Origin: JAFLCM01 sp046154665
GTDB taxonomy: Bacteria; Planctomycetota; Phycisphaerae; Phycisphaerales; UBA1924
Direction: 5' to 3'
Assembly (NCBI GenBank): GCA_046154665.1
Contig: JBJXFG010000024.1
Location: forward strand, 1-64,000
Length of the DNA: 64,000 bases
This document shows, in pieces, positions 24,024 through 33,363 of this stretch. Position 1 is the first letter of the stretch, and each line of letters begins with the position of its first letter. The position numbers and the translations under genes are program-made. A model generated the notes under the pieces. That model ran no database searches. It was not told where the DNA came from and saw only the letters and a program-made list of their open reading frames with translations.

Positions 24024-27000
24024 CTACTTCTCTGTCAGGACCAGCGTGCCCTCCCAGGCCTCGGGGATTCCGGTCTTTCGGAGGTCCTCGATGCCGTGGA
24101 GGTAGAGCTTTGCGAGTTTGGTATCGCCGAAGTCGTCGTGAAGGGTGGAAAAAAGCCGCTCGGCGTCGTCGAGCCGCCCCGATTGGTAGGCGGCAACCGC
24201 GTCGTTGGTGGCCCTGATCCATTCGGCGGTGCGGTCGCCCTTGGGCTTGCGGTCGCCGATGAGCTCGTACAGCTCTTCGTAGTCGGTCTTGCCCTTGACC
24301 ACGATGCGGCCGATGGGGCGGAACAGCATGGTGCTGCCGGATAGATCGACCACGCGCTTGGTCATCAGGATCGAGGTGCCGAACTGCTTGTTGCTGGACT
24401 CGAGCCGCGCGGCGAGGTTGACGGCGTCGCCGATGACGGTGTAGGCCGATTTGTGGGGCGGGTTGCCGAAGTCCCCGACGTTGACCTCTCCGGTGGCGAT
24501 GCCGAAGCGGATCTCAATGGCCCCGGCGTTGCCGAACCCGCCGGTGCGGTTCATCTCGTCGAGGCGCTCGAGCATGTCGACGCAGGCCTTGGCGGCGTTC
24601 TTGGCGTGGTCGGGGTCGACGACGGGGGCACCCCAGAAGGCCATGATGCCGTCACCCAGGTACTTGTCGAGGGTGGCCTTGTTCTTCTGGATGATGTCCG
24701 TCATCTCGCCCAGGTAGGTGCTGAGGAACTTGAAGATGCCCTCGGTGCCGAGGCGTTCGGTGAGGGTGGTCCAGTTAGCGACGTCGGAGAACATGATGGT
24801 GAGCTCGCGGCGCTGCGGGGCCATGCTCTGGAGGTCGGGGTTGTTGACAAGGATGTCGACCACGTCGGGCGAGACATAGGAGCGGAACCGGGCCTCGGTC
24901 TGCTTGCGCCCGCGCTGCTCGACGAGCAGGCGATGGAGCAGGACCGTGAGCCACGAGACGCCGCCGGCCAGCAGGGGTGACGCGAAGGCGGAAACGCTGT
25001 TCCAGCGGTCAAAGATGATGATCCCCGCACCGACGGCCCAGACAGCACCGATGCCCAGCAGGCCGAGAGGGCTGACGATCACCCCGAGGCGCACGCCGAC
25101 CAACGTGCCGAGCACGCCCATGATCAGGATGGAGGCGAGGCCGGTGAAGGTGACGGCGGGGGCGCTGACGATCTTTTGATGCCCGGTGAGGATCGAGTTG
25201 ATGATCGCCGCGTGGAGGTAGGGGCCGGGGGTCTTGACGTCGATGCTGGTGGGCACGAAGTCGGCGGCGGCTCCGACGGCGTTCCAGCCGACGAGACAGA
25301 GCTTGCCCGAGACGCGGGTCCGCAGCATGTCACGGTGACGCGCGATCCCTTGCAGGCCGCAGTTCACCTCGCGTTCGACGGCGTTCGAGACGCTCACGAA
25401 CATCTCGCAGACGCGGAGGACCTGTTTTTCCTCTTCGGAGAGATTCGGCGTGGCGCGGAGCGCCTCGACGTAACCCGCCGCGGCCTGGCGGTTGGCCGAC
25501 AGTCTCTTCATGTGCTCGTCGAGCACGGGGCGCCACCCCGGGTCGTCCATCGGGGTGCGGATCAGCGCGTTCGATCGCGCGGCGTAGGCGGGAACCGGTT
25601 CTTCGATCAGGCCGACGCCGATACCGCTGTCTTGCTGAATCTCGATCAGGCTGCGATCGGTGTCTTCGATGTTCTTCTTGATCCGGGCCTCGACGAGCGC
25701 CGCCTCATAGACCGCGCCGATGCCGAGTTCGTCACCGGCGGGGGGCAGACGCCGATCGTCGCCGCACTCGTTCGCGACCGATCCTGCCGACGGGCCTTTG
25801 GTTGCCGCGGCGGGTTCTGAAGAGTCGGCGTGTTTCCCGGGGCTGAACTGGCGATGCGACCCGGTGCCGGTGGGCCACGCGAGGTAGAAGAGGCCTTCGG
25901 TCTTGGGGTGCCCGGACAAGTCGGCGCGGTGCATCTCGAGGCGGATGTCGCCGCGCGACGTGGGGATGACGGTGTGGCGCGGCTCGATGCGCAGAAGGTT
26001 GAGAGGCACGCCAAGAAATGCCGCCGACGCCGCCAGACCCAACGTGGGATAGAGCCGATCATCGTGCCGGACCCACAGCGGCATCCGTCGCCCGATGCCG
26101 TCGTCGTCAGCGGTGCCGTTCGCCGTCACGCTCCCGATAACGGCCCCTGCCTCGAAGAGCCCTTCGGCGGGTAGATCGGGAGCCCGCGTCGCCAGCCACG
26201 ATTCAGGGTCGCCCTGCATCGGTGCCGAAAGCGTCTCGCGCCGCTTGAGCAGCGTCCGAACCGCCGCTGAGTCACGTCGAAGGTCGTCGATGCGGGCACC
26301 CTCGTTCACCGACCAGTCCGATGGGTCCAGGAGCATCCGCTTCAACTGCTCGAAGTCCAGCGCTGGGTTGGCTTTGAGCGCCGCGAACACCTCGGGAAAC
26401 CTGGCTCGTTTCCGCGCGGGCGTGCCCGCTTCGGCCTTGTCCTCGGTGCTCGCTGTGATGAACGGGAACTCGGCACCCAAGACGACCATCCCGTGCCTCG
26501 CGATGGCGTCGGCGTAGGCCCGGTCTGGAAGGATGCCGCGGAAGACGCCCTCCTTGTTGTTCGCTCCGCCGCCGAGCGAGTGAAGCGGCTGAACCGGCGT
26601 TGCGCTCCGGGGCTGCGCTACGTCCAGCCAGGGCTCGAATCGAGGGCCGGGTTCCGGGGTGTTCAGCAGCAAGTCGAGCGCGATCACCTTCGCGCCGGCG
26701 AGCCGCAGTTCGTCGATCACCCGTGCCTGCATGTCACGGGGCCAGGGCCAGCGCTTGGTGTTGTCGAGCGAATCATCGTCGATGATGACCAGGCACAAGT
26801 CATTCGCTGGCGGCGGCGCCGCGCTGAAAAACCGGCGCATGTACTCATCGACGAACGGGAACTCGAGCCGGCGCAGCAGACCGGTGGGCCACAGGGCCAT
26901 GACGACGAGCGTCACCAGCATCCCGATCCCCCACTGCACCCGTGCCATTTTTTCGGCGCGGTTCTTCACCTGCGCGACGGGGTTGCCGCCGCCGCTGGGG

Positions 27001-27044
27001 GGCGAAGCGAGGCTCGGAGGTTGTGCGGCCCTGGTCTCCTCCAT
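24024..27044 (-). CDS. CHASE2-domain adenylate/guanylate cyclase
   Basis: This is a membrane class III nucleotide cyclase. The 1006-residue protein has an N-terminal membrane helix (about 38-55), a long extracytoplasmic CHASE2 sensor region starting FPFVDEYMRRFF and LCLVIIDDDSLDNTKRWPWP, three to four membrane helices (about 635-720), and a C-terminal cyclase domain beginning near residue 740. Cyclase motifs are MFSDVANWTTLTE (metal-binding Asp), KYLGDGIMAFWGAP (second metal Asp), and YTVIGDAVNLAARLE. The last about 60 residues are helical, possibly TPR-like. It is transcribed into the FecR gene 122 bases downstream. Whether it makes cAMP or cGMP cannot be decided by eye. Confidence 0.93.
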   Translation of the reverse strand: MEETRAAQPPSLASPPSGGGNPVAQVKNRAEKMARVQWGIGMLVTLVVMALWPTGLLRRLEFPFVDEYMRRFFSAAPPPANDLCLVIIDDDSLDNTKRWPWPRDMQARVIDELRLAGAKVIALDLLLNTPEPGPRFEPWLDVAQPRSATPVQPLHSLGGGANNKEGVFRGILPDRAYADAIARHGMVVLGAEFPFITASTEDKAEAGTPARKRARFPEVFAALKANPALDFEQLKRMLLDPSDWSVNEGARIDDLRRDSAAVRTLLKRRETLSAPMQGDPESWLATRAPDLPAEGLFEAGAVIGSVTANGTADDDGIGRRMPLWVRHDDRLYPTLGLAASAAFLGVPLNLLRIEPRHTVIPTSRGDIRLEMHRADLSGHPKTEGLFYLAWPTGTGSHRQFSPGKHADSSEPAAATKGPSAGSVANECGDDRRLPPAGDELGIGAVYEAALVEARIKKNIEDTDRSLIEIQQDSGIGVGLIEEPVPAYAARSNALIRTPMDDPGWRPVLDEHMKRLSANRQAAAGYVEALRATPNLSEEEKQVLRVCEMFVSVSNAVEREVNCGLQGIARHRDMLRTRVSGKLCLVGWNAVGAAADFVPTSIDVKTPGPYLHAAIINSILTGHQKIVSAPAVTFTGLASILIMGVLGTLVGVRLGVIVSPLGLLGIGAVWAVGAGIIIFDRWNSVSAFASPLLAGGVSWLTVLLHRLLVEQRGRKQTEARFRSYVSPDVVDILVNNPDLQSMAPQRRELTIMFSDVANWTTLTERLGTEGIFKFLSTYLGEMTDIIQKNKATLDKYLGDGIMAFWGAPVVDPDHAKNAAKACVDMLERLDEMNRTGGFGNAGAIEIRFGIATGEVNVGDFGNPPHKSAYTVIGDAVNLAARLESSNKQFGTSILMTKRVVDLSGSTMLFRPIGRIVVKGKTDYEELYELIGDRKPKGDRTAEWIRATNDAVAAYQSGRLDDAERLFSTLHDDFGDTKLAKLYLHGIEDLRKTGIPEAWEGTLVLTEK

Positions 27045-27256
27045 GATTCCTGGGCGGGGCAGGCGGATGGGTTGGGGCTGGCCGTTTCGAGTCGCACCGC
27101 CAACGAGCCCCGAGCGTCAGCGAGCGGGTTGAAGAACTCTGAGATTCCTGTTCATCCTCGGACTCGTCGCTCACGCTCCGGGTTCGTTGTTCGGGCGTCT
27201 GTTCCGAGCGATCGAACGCCGAAGACCCCGCGGGAATCCATCGATCGAGCGTGGGT
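27045..27256. repeat. Gap with inverted copies of a CGTCGCTCACGCTC repeat
   Basis: No gene is seen in this 212-base gap. It holds a minus-oriented copy at 27101-27130 (CAACGAGCCCCGAGCGTC then AGCGAGCGGG) and a plus-oriented copy at 27162-27189 (ACTCGTCGCTCACGCTCC then GGGTTCGTTG). Related copies lie at 39497-39520 and 56888-56915. Confidence 0.55.
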
Positions 27257-27931
27257 TCAAGCGGGCTTCGGCTCAGGAGCCGGCGGCGTCACCTGCTCGC
27301 CGGGGTCCGGCGCGGGGGTGTCCGGCGTCACAGGCTCGCCGGTCGGCGCTTCGCCCGGGGTGTTCTGCTCCCGTGGCGGGATGACCGTGGCGCGACCGCC
27401 GCGGCCCTCGGCCCGGGCCGCTTCGCTGGCCTGGTAATCCTGCACCTTCGAGATCACGCCGACGAAATCGAGCCCGCTGATAGCCTGCTGCTCGGTGCTC
27501 TCGCCCATGATGCCGAGGTACTGCAGTTCGCGGGCGGCGTAGCGCCCGTGCGAGTTGGTGATCTGCATCATCACGCCGCCCTTGATGCCGGTGGCGACCG
27601 TCACGGCCTTGGCCAGCGTGCCGCGCTGCATCACCAGATCGCCGGGCTCGTTGAACGACTGCGACACCCAGCCGCGCTCTTTCGCGAGCGCGACGCGCTC
27701 GTCGTAGTTGGTGCTGGGGTCGGTGCCGTCGGCGAAGAGGATCAGCCCGTGCAACCCCTCGTTGTTGCTCACGGCACTCTTGCCTGGAAGCGAGTGCCAG
27801 AAATCAAGCTGCGCCGACTGGGCGTCGGTCTTGGGCGAATCGATATCCAACGCCTCGCGAACCATCGACCGCTGGCAGCCGACTGCGGCGAGGAGAGCAA
27901 CGATGGCGATGGGGAAGAGGGGGTGTCGCAT
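27257..27931 (-). CDS. Predicted lipoprotein of unknown function
   Basis: The 224-residue precursor starts with a short signal peptide ending in AAVGC at residues 15-19, so it should be lipid-modified. The central region (about 30-170) looks folded and contains LHGLILFADGTDPSTNYDER and a Gly-rich VTVATGIKGGVMMQI. The C-terminal 45 residues are a Pro/Glu/Thr-rich linker. I recognise no family. It lies between the outer-membrane barrel gene and the cyclase gene on the same strand; a link to either is only positional. Confidence 0.75.
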   Translation of the reverse strand: MRHPLFPIAIVALLAAVGCQRSMVREALDIDSPKTDAQSAQLDFWHSLPGKSAVSNNEGLHGLILFADGTDPSTNYDERVALAKERGWVSQSFNEPGDLVMQRGTLAKAVTVATGIKGGVMMQITNSHGRYAARELQYLGIMGESTEQQAISGLDFVGVISKVQDYQASEAARAEGRGGRATVIPPREQNTPGEAPTGEPVTPDTPAPDPGEQVTPPAPEPKPA

Positions 27932-27989
27932 GGGGGCGGGTCTCAAATCTCAAAGCTCAGAACTCAAATGGCAAATCGCAAAGGGCAAA

Positions 27990-28145
27990 TCGGAATTGGA
28001 GCGGGGTTCGGGTGTCTGGGTTCGGGGTCCGGCCAAGAAAGCGCCAAGCCCCGTTCGCCCGTTCTCCTTCTCTCTCTCTTTGCCTTCCTCCGCGAACTCC
28101 GCGATCTCCGCGTTGAAAACGCCGTACTCTTCTCCGCGGTGAATG
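27990..28145 (+). repeat. CT-rich intergenic repeat element, copy between lipoprotein and barrel genes
   Basis: The sequence contains GGGGTTCGGGTGTCTGGG, then a CTCTCTCT tract, then TCCGCGAAC, TCCGCGATC, TCCGCGTTG and AAAA. This repeats the motif order of the element between rpmI and rplT. Just before it are several short CAAAT-containing words (27948-27990). No gene is seen between 27932 and 28149. Confidence 0.6.
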
Positions 28146-28149
28146 ATTC

Positions 28150-29628
28150 TCAGAACGACAGCGTGAAGCCCGTGAAGATGAAGTGCCTGACCTCGGTCTC
28201 GGTGGCGATGGCCTCGCCCGGGAAGAACACGCCGTAGCGGAAGATCGCGGCGAGGTCCGACGTGATGCGGTAGTTGACCGAGAAATCGACCTCGGAACCG
28301 AGGTAGCTGTCGTCGGTGGTTTCCTCTTCGATAGGGGCGTCGCTCTCGTACTTGCTGTGGATGAGGAAGTCGACGCCGAGCTGGAGCTGCTCGAACGCCT
28401 GGATGGAGTTGAAGGGGAACGTGGCGATGCCCACGCGGGCGGTGATGAGGTTGCTGAGGGTCGGGCTGAAGGCCAGGCCGGTGTTGACGAATCCGAGGGA
28501 GTTGAAGGCGTTGTCGTCGGTGCCGGGCTTGTTGCCCCCGATGGTGCCGGAGGTGGTGGTGAGGCGGTCGTCGTCGCCGCTGGCGATGAGGAACTCGCCC
28601 TGCAGTCGGGTCTGCCACGGGTCGAGCAAGAGGTAGGTGCCCATGAGGCGTCCGGCCCACGCCGAGATGTCTTCCGACGATTGGTCGCCCTGGAGCGGGT
28701 CAGACTGGTTGGACCCGAACTGGTACGTCGCCTCGCCCAGCCAGACGAAGTTGCGGCCGATGGTGCCCTCGAAGCCGATGCCCGCGTAGTTGGCGTTGTA
28801 TTCGAAGTCGACATCGCCGAGGTTCAGCGGCGCGAACGAATCACGCGGATCGCTGTCGTCGTTGAAATCCTGCATGTGCAGGAAGTAGCCGAACAGGCGG
28901 TTGGCGTTCTGGAAGCGGTAGCCGACCAAGCCGCCGAAGTACCCGCGCTTGGTGTCGTCGTCGAAGCCGGCTCGGGTGGAATCAAAGTCAGTGATGCTCC
29001 GGTCCGCCGGCGTGACGCCCGCCAGAGCCTGAACTTCCCAGCGCCCAAACGTCAGCGTCGGCCTCACGGCGTACAGCGCTTCGGACAGCACCAGACCCTC
29101 GCCCCAGTCGACAAACTGCCGCCCGACCTTGATGTTGAAGTTCCAGTCGCTGGTCTTGCCCTGGTACGCCCGCACGCTGGCGGCGTGGTCGTACTCATAG
29201 ACGTAGCGATCAAGGAAAGGCGTGGTCCAGCGGTCGCCGCGGTCGTCGAAGCTGTCGCCGGGCGAGAAGTCGCGGTACTGGAAGCGTCCGCGGACGAAGA
29301 AGTTGTGGACGCCGTCGATCGAGGCGCGTCCGTAGAGCTGGAACTCGGGCTGGATGAGACGACGGTGGTTCCCGTCGCTGTCGTTGAGGTTCAGGAAGAA
29401 GAACGAGAACGAGCCACCGACGTCGAGCTGCGAACGCTCGGCAATGTCCAGATTCGGGTCAACCATGAGGCGCCACGACTGGTCGGCGGAGCGGATCGCC
29501 CGCTCGAGCTGGCGGGTCGGGTCGCTCTGGGCCGACGCGGTCCCGGCGGCCATGCCAACGACCGCCACCGCCGCAGACGCGGTCGCCCCCCCAGCCCAAG
29601 TTCGCCGAGCACTGATCGCACACCCCAT
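28150..29628 (-). CDS. Outer-membrane beta-barrel, alginate-export-like
   Basis: The 492-residue protein has a signal peptide (about 1-34, ending ASAQ) and a body of alternating amphipathic strands with many Tyr, Phe and Trp residues, ending in the aromatic FTGFTLSF typical of outer-membrane barrels. Segments such as WNFNIKVGRQFVDWGEGLVL and FLIASGDDD resemble the alginate-export (AlgE-like) barrel family, which I suggest tentatively. A GGAGG box six bases before the ATG supports the start. The substrate is unknown; no polysaccharide cluster is next to it. Confidence 0.82.
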   Translation of the reverse strand: MGCAISARRTWAGGATASAAVAVVGMAAGTASAQSDPTRQLERAIRSADQSWRLMVDPNLDIAERSQLDVGGSFSFFFLNLNDSDGNHRRLIQPEFQLYGRASIDGVHNFFVRGRFQYRDFSPGDSFDDRGDRWTTPFLDRYVYEYDHAASVRAYQGKTSDWNFNIKVGRQFVDWGEGLVLSEALYAVRPTLTFGRWEVQALAGVTPADRSITDFDSTRAGFDDDTKRGYFGGLVGYRFQNANRLFGYFLHMQDFNDDSDPRDSFAPLNLGDVDFEYNANYAGIGFEGTIGRNFVWLGEATYQFGSNQSDPLQGDQSSEDISAWAGRLMGTYLLLDPWQTRLQGEFLIASGDDDRLTTTSGTIGGNKPGTDDNAFNSLGFVNTGLAFSPTLSNLITARVGIATFPFNSIQAFEQLQLGVDFLIHSKYESDAPIEEETTDDSYLGSEVDFSVNYRITSDLAAIFRYGVFFPGEAIATETEVRHFIFTGFTLSF

Positions 29629-30064
29629 GAGGTACCTCCGAACGGGGCCCGAGGGGGCCCGGTCGCTGCTGGTGTCCTAACGCGAGCCTTATCAGACCTG
29701 CCGCGGCCCCGTCTGTCAAGCGCCGGTGGGCTTGTCTCGCCGACACGTCGCCGGGGAGGGAATCGGCTGGCTGGGTGTAGGTCCGACAATCTCGCGTGCC
29801 CAAACGCGCCGCGCGGCTGGGAAGGCGCGGCGGCGCGTTCCCAATATCTGCCGTTGTCATCGGAAATGCACCCCTCGGGTGCCTGGCGGCGAACCCTGTG
29901 GGGGCGTGATCGGCGACAGGCCTGCGCCCCGAGCGCCGATAATGATGACTTGGCCTTTGCGGGCTCCCCGGTGCCAGACGCCCGCCCCCCCGCCCCCCGC
30001 CCCCCCGCACCCGGTTCGGCCCGACCACGCCGACAGGTTCCGACTTTCCGAGAGGAGTTTCGAC
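29629..30064. other. Divergent intergenic region between barrel gene and subtilase
   Basis: This 436-base divergent region holds both promoters by position. It contains an eight-base inverted repeat (29807-29814/29825-29832), a six-base hairpin (29868-29873/29877-29882) and a run of C-tracts at about 29982-30010. No gene is supported: the in-frame extension upstream of the subtilase start has no signal peptide and atypical composition. Confidence 0.5.
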
Positions 30065-33000
30065 GTGCAGCAACGCGGCTCATTGTGGACCCCGGTCACT
30101 GTGCTCGCCTTGTGCTGCGCCGCGTCAAGTGCCGCGGGGCAGGCGGGGCCCCCCGCCGCCGCCGGAGCCGCCGCGGGCGCTCGCGCGATCCGCCTCGCGG
30201 CAGGCACGCTCGATACGACGCGGGCCCGTGCGGATGTGGGCGGCGAGATCGTGGCCGCCGGTCGGCGCGTGATTGTGCAGTTCGATGGGCCGTTGACCCA
30301 GGCGAAGAAGCAAGAACTGGACGAGGCCGGGGTGACGCTGCTGGGGTATCTGGGCGACGGGGCCCATGCGGCTCGGGTGACGCCGCGTGGGGGGGCTGGC
30401 GTGATCGCGGCCCGTGTCCCGCACGCTCGGTGGGTGGGTGAGTATGAGGCGCTGCTGCGGGTTTCGCCGGCGCTCAACCGCGCGGCGTTCACCAGCCCGG
30501 AGCGGCGCGAGATGGCGCGGCGCGGCGAGGCCGCTGTGGTCGTCACGCTGTTCAAGGACGCTTCGCCGGAAGAGATCGCCGAGGTGGTCACGCGGATTCA
30601 GGGTGTGGCCCCTGGGGGGGGAGGGGCCGTGATCGGCTCGCGCGACAGCGTGGCGGGCAATGTCACGATCACCGCGACGATGCCCGAGGCGGCGGCCAAG
30701 GCGCTCGCGTCTTTGCCCAGCGTGCAGTTTGTCGAGGATGCGCCGGATGTCGTCGAGCGCGACAGCACGCAGCGCTGGGTGGTGCAGAGCAATGTGCCGA
30801 ACTTCACGCCGTTGTATGCGGCGGGGCTGAGCGGGGCGGGGCAGGTGATCGGCATCGCCGACAGCCGGCCGGACTTCAATCACTGTGCTTTTTCGGATGT
30901 GAACCCGATCGGGCCTTCGCACCGCAAGATTCTCGCGTACAACACGACGAACTTCACTTTCCGTGACCACGGGACGCATGTGGCGGGGATTGTTGCCGGC
31001 GACGCGGGTGCCTTCGACGACAACCGCGGCGTCGCCTACGCCGCCAAGTTCGTGTACAGCCCGACGCCGGCGTTCAACCAGGAGAGTGTCACCGGGGTGT
31101 TCAACCTGCACCATTCGCAGGGGGCCCGCGTCCACACGAACTCCTGGGGCAACGACGCGACGACGCAGTATGACTCATTGGCCCGCGGCATCGACGCCTT
31201 CATGCACGCCAACGAGGATGATCTGGTCGTCTTCGCCGTCACGAACCAGGCGACGTTGAAGAACCCGGAGAACTGCAAGAACGCACTCGCCGTGGGCGCG
31301 ACGCAGGACGCGCCGTCGCAGGATTCGTTCTGTTCCGGCGGCGTCGGGCCGACGGTCGACGGGCGACGCAAGCCCGAGGTGTTCGCGCCGGGCTGCGGCA
31401 TCGCTTCGGCTCAGGCTTTCTCGGCGTGCTCGGTGGTGCAACTCACCGGCACCAGCATGGCGACCCCCGCCGTCTCGGGCATCGCCTCACTCATCCGCGA
31501 GTACTTCGTGAGCGGGCGCTACCCCGGCGGCACAGCGAACCCCGCGAACGCGATGACGCCCTCGGGGGCGCTGCTCAAGGCGATGATCCTCAACGCCACG
31601 CAGGACATGGCGTCATACTCGTCGAGCATCCCCAACAGCAGCGAGGGCTGGGGGCGCCTGGCGGCCGACCTTTCGGTGGAACTGCCCGGCGATGCGCGGA
31701 AGCTCTTCGTGCGCGACGCGAGGAACGCCGGCGGGCTGACGACCGGCGGTGTGGTCGAAATCCCGCTCACCGTGAACGCTTCTGGGGAATCGCTGCGCGT
31801 CACGCTGGCGTGGACCGAGCCGCCCGCCGCCGCCGGCAGCGCCGACCCGGTCATCAACAACCTTGATCTCGAAGTGGTCGCGCCGGACGCGTCGCTGTTC
31901 CGCGGGAACGTGTTCGCGGGCGGGTTCTCGATGGGCGGCGGCAGCGCCGACACAAAGAACAACGTGGAGCAGGTGCATGTGAACGCCCCCGCCGTCGGCG
32001 TGTGGACGCTGCGGATCAAGGGCTCGGCGGTGAACCAGGGTTTGCAGGGCTTCGCGCTGGTGGCGAACGGCGCTCTGACCGCGCCGCCGACGCCCATCAG
32101 CATCGCGATCAATGCGCCGCCGCCCTCGATCGTTCCCTCAAACGTGCACGCGCAGTTCGGCGTGACCATCAACACCGGCGGCGATGCGCTCGTGCCGGGA
32201 TCGGCGAGGCTCGCGTGGCGACGCTCACCCGCGGACACCTACAGCTTCAGCCCGCTGTTCGCGCTGGGGGGCGACCAATACCGTGCCACGCTGCCGCGAT
32301 TCGCGTGCTCGGACACGCCGGATTTCTATGTCGAGGTCGGCGGCGTCGCATCGGGAACCGTGACCGCTCCGCTGGGCGGCGCGTCGGCGGCGCCGGTTGC
32401 GCTGCAGGTCGGCACGCTGGGCGAAACCGTGCTTTTCTCGGAGGATTTCGAGGCGGGCCTGCCCGCCGGCTGGTCGGCCACCGGCCTGTGGCACGTCACC
32501 GGCGCGTGCGTGCAGGGCACGCCCTGCGACGGCGTGAACTGGGCCTACTTCGGCGCCGACGCTACATGCACGTACGGCCCGCCGCTGTCGGGCCGCCAGC
32601 AGGGCCTGCTGACGCTACCAACGCTGGCGCTGCCGACGATCGGCGTGGGCGAGTCGCTCGCGGTGCGGTACTGCTGGTTCATGAAACGCGAGCAGGCCGC
32701 GACGTTCGATCTCGCCAAGGTGCTGGTCAACGGCGTTTCGGTTGACCAACCCAGCGCTGATTCGACCGCGTGGGCCACGCGCAGCGCCGATGTGAGTGTC
32801 GCCGCGGGCACCTCGCCCACCATCGCGTTCAGCTTCGACACGGTGGACGGCTTCCAGAACACGTTCCTGGGTTGGCAGGTGGACAAGGTCGAGGTCGTGA
32901 AGGCGGCGCTGACGTGCGCCGGGCCGGCACCTTGCGTCGCGGATTTCAACAACGACGGCGCGGTGAACACCTCCGATCTCACGTTCTTCGTGAACCGCTT

Positions 33001-33112
33001 CGGCCAAATCGGCGAGGCCTTCAGCACGCCCGCCGACATCAACGGCGACGGCGTGGTGGACACGCGTGACCTGCTGAAACTCCTGGGGCAGTTCGGCGTG
33101 GGGTGCCCGTAG
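30065..33112 (+). CDS. Secreted subtilisin-like serine protease (S8) with dockerin-like C-terminus
   Basis: The 1015-residue protease starts at a GTG with an AGAGGAG box seven bases upstream and a signal peptide (WTPVTVLALCCAASSAAGQ). The catalytic triad is Asp266 in GIADSRPDF, His302 in FRDHGTHVAGI and Ser464 in LTGTSMATPAVSG. A P-domain-like beta region follows (LRVTLAWTEPP, NLDLEVVAPD), then a jelly-roll-like module (SEDFEAGLPAGWSATGLWHV) and two calcium-loop repeats (DFNNDGAVNTSDLTFFVNRF and DINGDGVVDTRDLLKLLGQF) ending GCP, from about residue 957. The tail matches that of the metalloprotease at 12883. It probably acts outside the cell or on its surface. Confidence 0.93.
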   Translation: MQQRGSLWTPVTVLALCCAASSAAGQAGPPAAAGAAAGARAIRLAAGTLDTTRARADVGGEIVAAGRRVIVQFDGPLTQAKKQELDEAGVTLLGYLGDGAHAARVTPRGGAGVIAARVPHARWVGEYEALLRVSPALNRAAFTSPERREMARRGEAAVVVTLFKDASPEEIAEVVTRIQGVAPGGGGAVIGSRDSVAGNVTITATMPEAAAKALASLPSVQFVEDAPDVVERDSTQRWVVQSNVPNFTPLYAAGLSGAGQVIGIADSRPDFNHCAFSDVNPIGPSHRKILAYNTTNFTFRDHGTHVAGIVAGDAGAFDDNRGVAYAAKFVYSPTPAFNQESVTGVFNLHHSQGARVHTNSWGNDATTQYDSLARGIDAFMHANEDDLVVFAVTNQATLKNPENCKNALAVGATQDAPSQDSFCSGGVGPTVDGRRKPEVFAPGCGIASAQAFSACSVVQLTGTSMATPAVSGIASLIREYFVSGRYPGGTANPANAMTPSGALLKAMILNATQDMASYSSSIPNSSEGWGRLAADLSVELPGDARKLFVRDARNAGGLTTGGVVEIPLTVNASGESLRVTLAWTEPPAAAGSADPVINNLDLEVVAPDASLFRGNVFAGGFSMGGGSADTKNNVEQVHVNAPAVGVWTLRIKGSAVNQGLQGFALVANGALTAPPTPISIAINAPPPSIVPSNVHAQFGVTINTGGDALVPGSARLAWRRSPADTYSFSPLFALGGDQYRATLPRFACSDTPDFYVEVGGVASGTVTAPLGGASAAPVALQVGTLGETVLFSEDFEAGLPAGWSATGLWHVTGACVQGTPCDGVNWAYFGADATCTYGPPLSGRQQGLLTLPTLALPTIGVGESLAVRYCWFMKREQAATFDLAKVLVNGVSVDQPSADSTAWATRSADVSVAAGTSPTIAFSFDTVDGFQNTFLGWQVDKVEVVKAALTCAGPAPCVADFNNDGAVNTSDLTFFVNRFGQIGEAFSTPADINGDGVVDTRDLLKLLGQFGVGCP

Positions 33113-33310
33113 GGGCTTGGGGCTTGGGGCCTGAGGTGGCCCGGTCTCTGAAACGAACCCCCGTTGATGCCCGCGCGTTTGATGTCCGTGCGCCGGCCCT
33201 CGCTGGCGCACGAGAACCTCACGGCCACGACGCGGCGACCAAGTGGGGTTGGCATGACCGGTGCTGAGCGCTGTACTCGCCTTGCGCGCTCGAAATGATC
33301 GATCAAAGGA

Positions 33311-33339
33311 AAACGCCCCGACGCAAGGCCGGGGCGTTT
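33311..33339 (-). terminator. Terminator between convergent subtilase and PTPGA genes
   Basis: Perfect ten-base arms (33311-33320 and 33330-33339) flank a nine-base loop. A-runs on the left and TTT on the right give short T-runs in both directions, so it may serve both converging genes. The remaining gap 33113-33363 begins with GGGGCTTG-type tandem words and has no gene. Confidence 0.78.
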
Positions 33340-33363
33340 GAAGAATCATGCTGGCTGAAGCAC

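Noticed and set aside
29726..30064. 113-residue N-terminal extension of the subtilase
   Set aside because: It would bury the signal peptide; the GTG at 30065 has an ideal ribosome site and begins the signal peptide.
28183..30441. 752-residue plus-strand frame opposite the outer-membrane barrel and into the subtilase
   Set aside because: Antisense to a well-supported barrel gene with signal peptide and C-terminal Phe; then merges into the wrong frame of the subtilase.
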